From: Bacillota bacterium
GTDB lineage: Bacteria > Bacillota > Clostridia > Acetivibrionales > JAMNXU01
Direction: 5' to 3'
Assembly (NCBI GenBank): GCA_023623175.1
Contig: JAMNXU010000006.1
Span: 1-64,000 of the forward strand
Length of the DNA: 64,000 bases
The notes beneath the pieces were generated by a model. That model was not told the origin of the DNA, made no database searches, and worked only from the letters and a program-made list of their open reading frames with translations. The translations under genes and the position numbers were made by a program. Below are positions 62,692 to 64,000 of this stretch, one piece after another; position 1 is the first letter of the stretch, and each line of letters opens with the position of its first letter.

Positions 62692-63603
62692 CTATAACCT
62701 CGCCCAGGCAAGGTTCAAAGTTCTTTTTGCGTTGGCGACTACCAAATCCGAATCCTCGTCTCCGAAAGGCTTCACTTCAAAGCTGACGATCGGCGGATTT
62801 TCCCTGTTCAAAAAGCCTATATCCTTCAGAACCCTCAGGAATTCCACCATTTCTTCCACGCCGTTTTCGCTTCCGGGGAATCCGAACCTTGGATGCAGAT
62901 CGCCGTATCCCGGCATCGAAGGATCCTTAACAACGCAATTGCCGAGATGCGCATGGACGAGGTAATCCTTCACAGGCAGAATTGCCTCTTCCGCTGTTTC
63001 CCTGATCAGCGGCAGGTGGCTCAAATCTACCAGGAGTCCGAAGTTGTCAAACTCAGCGATGATTTCCTTCGCATATTTGGCAGCAAGGATTGCGGGTCCC
63101 ACAAGGCTCTTTTTATCAATGTCATAGTCAAATACCTCATGGACAACCATCATGTTCCCTTTTGACTTTGCATAGCTGCAAAGTTCTTTTGTCGATTCTA
63201 TCAATGCCCTGTAGGCTTCTTCCTTTGTCTCTTCGGTGTATTTGCCGCTGAGGAACGCAAAACCAACCGCATTCATTTCATAAGCCTCGTCAATCAATTG
63301 CTTGCAAAAGGCAACGGCCTTCTGCCTGCCCTCTTCGTTTACATCGTTGATATTGAGCCCGCTGCCAAGAAGCTGCGGCTGCGCTGAGAAAGCAACCGTC
63401 ATGCCCGCGGTTTCGAGCATTTTTTTGACTTTCCTGCGAACGTTGGGATCCTTAATCGTTGTAATTTCAATTGCATTGAAATAATCATCCCGGGCTATTT
63501 TCCCGACTGTTTCCAGTATGGGGCCTTCTCCCTTCACTGTCTCGGGATAGGCCATGAAATGTATCAGCCCGACTTTCATGTAATTAAAAATGGATTCCTG
63601 CAT
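62692..63603 (-). CDS. Sugar phosphate isomerase/epimerase (TIM barrel), second copy
   Basis: There are 303 residues, only distantly similar to the protein at 61676-62515. Metal-site segments are MMVVHEVFDYD, FGLLVDLSHLPLI, LVHAHLGNCV and IVSFEVKPFGDED. AGGAGTG is 7 nt before ATG 63603; an ATG at 63579 (MKVGLIHFM) is possible. It may act in the same catabolic route; paired TIM-barrel isomerases with a split transketolase suggest degradation of an unusual pentose or polyol (inference). Confidence 0.9.
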   Translation of the reverse strand: MQESIFNYMKVGLIHFMAYPETVKGEGPILETVGKIARDDYFNAIEITTIKDPNVRRKVKKMLETAGMTVAFSAQPQLLGSGLNINDVNEEGRQKAVAFCKQLIDEAYEMNAVGFAFLSGKYTEETKEEAYRALIESTKELCSYAKSKGNMMVVHEVFDYDIDKKSLVGPAILAAKYAKEIIAEFDNFGLLVDLSHLPLIRETAEEAILPVKDYLVHAHLGNCVVKDPSMPGYGDLHPRFGFPGSENGVEEMVEFLRVLKDIGFLNRENPPIVSFEVKPFGDEDSDLVVANAKRTLNLAWARL

Positions 63604-63750
63604 TTAAAATCACTCCTGTATTAAAACTCTAAGTTAATTTTTACTAATGTCTATGATTCTATAATAGCATTTACTTTTTAATGTGTCATATGTTGTAATG
63701 GTTTTTCGAATTGTCCCCTGCCACGAGGGAACATTTGAACGGTGCAGTGA

Positions 63751-64000
63751 TCACTCAAATTTACCGTTTCTGCAGATCAGCATCGGCAGCTTGTCAATAT
63801 CGGTTATCATCGCTCCGCCCCCGTCAAAAGCAATATGCCTGCCTATACCCTGGTAGCCTTTCTTATCGTGCAGCGCCTTTGCAATCTTTTCAGGATCACC
63901 GGAATTAATTCTTGCCGCGGTATCCACGATAAGCCGCACCATATCGTAACCCTGCACGGCCCATACGTCCGCTTCCTTGCCGTATTCCTTCAAATATTTC
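63751..64000 (-). CDS. ABC transporter substrate-binding protein, C-terminal part (window edge)
   Basis: Only the last 80 or so codons are in the window. DVWAVQGYDMVRLIVDTAARI, ALHDKKGYQGIGRHIAFDGGG and a C-terminal PMLICRNGKFE match the end of type I periplasmic binding proteins of the branched-chain amino acid (LivJ-like) family, some of which bind sugars or other ligands. It is upstream of, and co-directional with, the isomerase/transketolase cluster, so it may import that pathway's substrate. Confidence 0.8.
   Translation of the reverse strand, partial: KYLKEYGKEADVWAVQGYDMVRLIVDTAARINSGDPEKIAKALHDKKGYQGIGRHIAFDGGGAMITDIDKLPMLICRNGKFE

Overview
The window reads as a chromosome segment of a mid-GC, low-oxygen Firmicute of the class Clostridia. 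The evidence is a T-box leader, a glmS ribozyme, split transketolase subunits, a glycyl radical enzyme with its activase, a flavodiiron protein, GatCAB, spaced AGGAGG-type ribosome binding sites and AT-rich spacers. Genes for rhamnose use and a GH78 rhamnosidase suggest a plant-polysaccharide feeder. No rRNA, tRNA, CRISPR array, phage or plasmid genes were seen. The genus cannot be fixed from the sequence alone.

Layout. 0.1-1.2 kb: a glmS ribozyme with promoter, followed by a gutted glmS remnant. 1.4-2.9 kb: a MATE exporter. 3.4-8.9 kb: promoter, T-box, aspS, gatC, gatA, gatB and terminator; the specifier loop reads AAC (Asn), so the operon probably makes Asn-tRNA by transamidation. 9-12 kb: redox proteins and bacterioferritin. 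12.6-14.4 kb: speD-speE. 15.4-18 kb: a MacB/FtsX-like ABC exporter. 18.8-22.5 kb: rhaB-rhaA-rhaD. 22.7-24.3 kb: flavodiiron protein and a tautomerase. 24.6-29.3 kb: a TetR regulator divergent from an MMPL transporter and a secreted coiled-coil protein. 30-32 kb: a ferritin-VIT1 protein and a REP-associated tyrosine transposase (RAYT). 32.7-36.1 kb: a MalY-like lyase and a GH78 rhamnosidase. 36.2-40.8 kb: Fpg-like, Nudix, PadR/DUF1700, DUF368 and GGDEF proteins. 41.5-46.3 kb: a glycyl radical enzyme, its activase and a UroD-fold protein. 46.3-47.6 kb: an Mrp ATPase and a DUF134 regulator. 48.2-53.3 kb: a gene remnant, a PHP phosphoesterase and a KaiC-like/PPDK_N fusion. 53.9-58.8 kb: an RlmI-like methyltransferase, a radical SAM protein with a TetR regulator, and PlsC. 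59.2-64 kb: a regulator pseudogene, then a sugar cluster of split transketolase (C half frameshifted), two TIM-barrel isomerases and the end of a solute-binding protein.

The most striking feature is a dispersed family of about 45 intergenic 26-27 bp hairpin units (GGGACA...GACGG...TGTCCC) in 17-18 arrays. Arrays often alternate in orientation along the window and form inward-facing pairs. One such pair brackets the only RAYT gene, which makes a REP/BIME-like system in a Clostridium-type genome the best candidate for the unusual system. Most remaining spacers are degenerate tandem repeats, each with its own private unit. Several genes are broken (glmS, the transketolase C half, an XRE/Zn-ribbon regulator, a small hypothetical gene, and a secreted protein split by TGA). 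Either this is an erosion-prone chromosome or the assembly contains errors.
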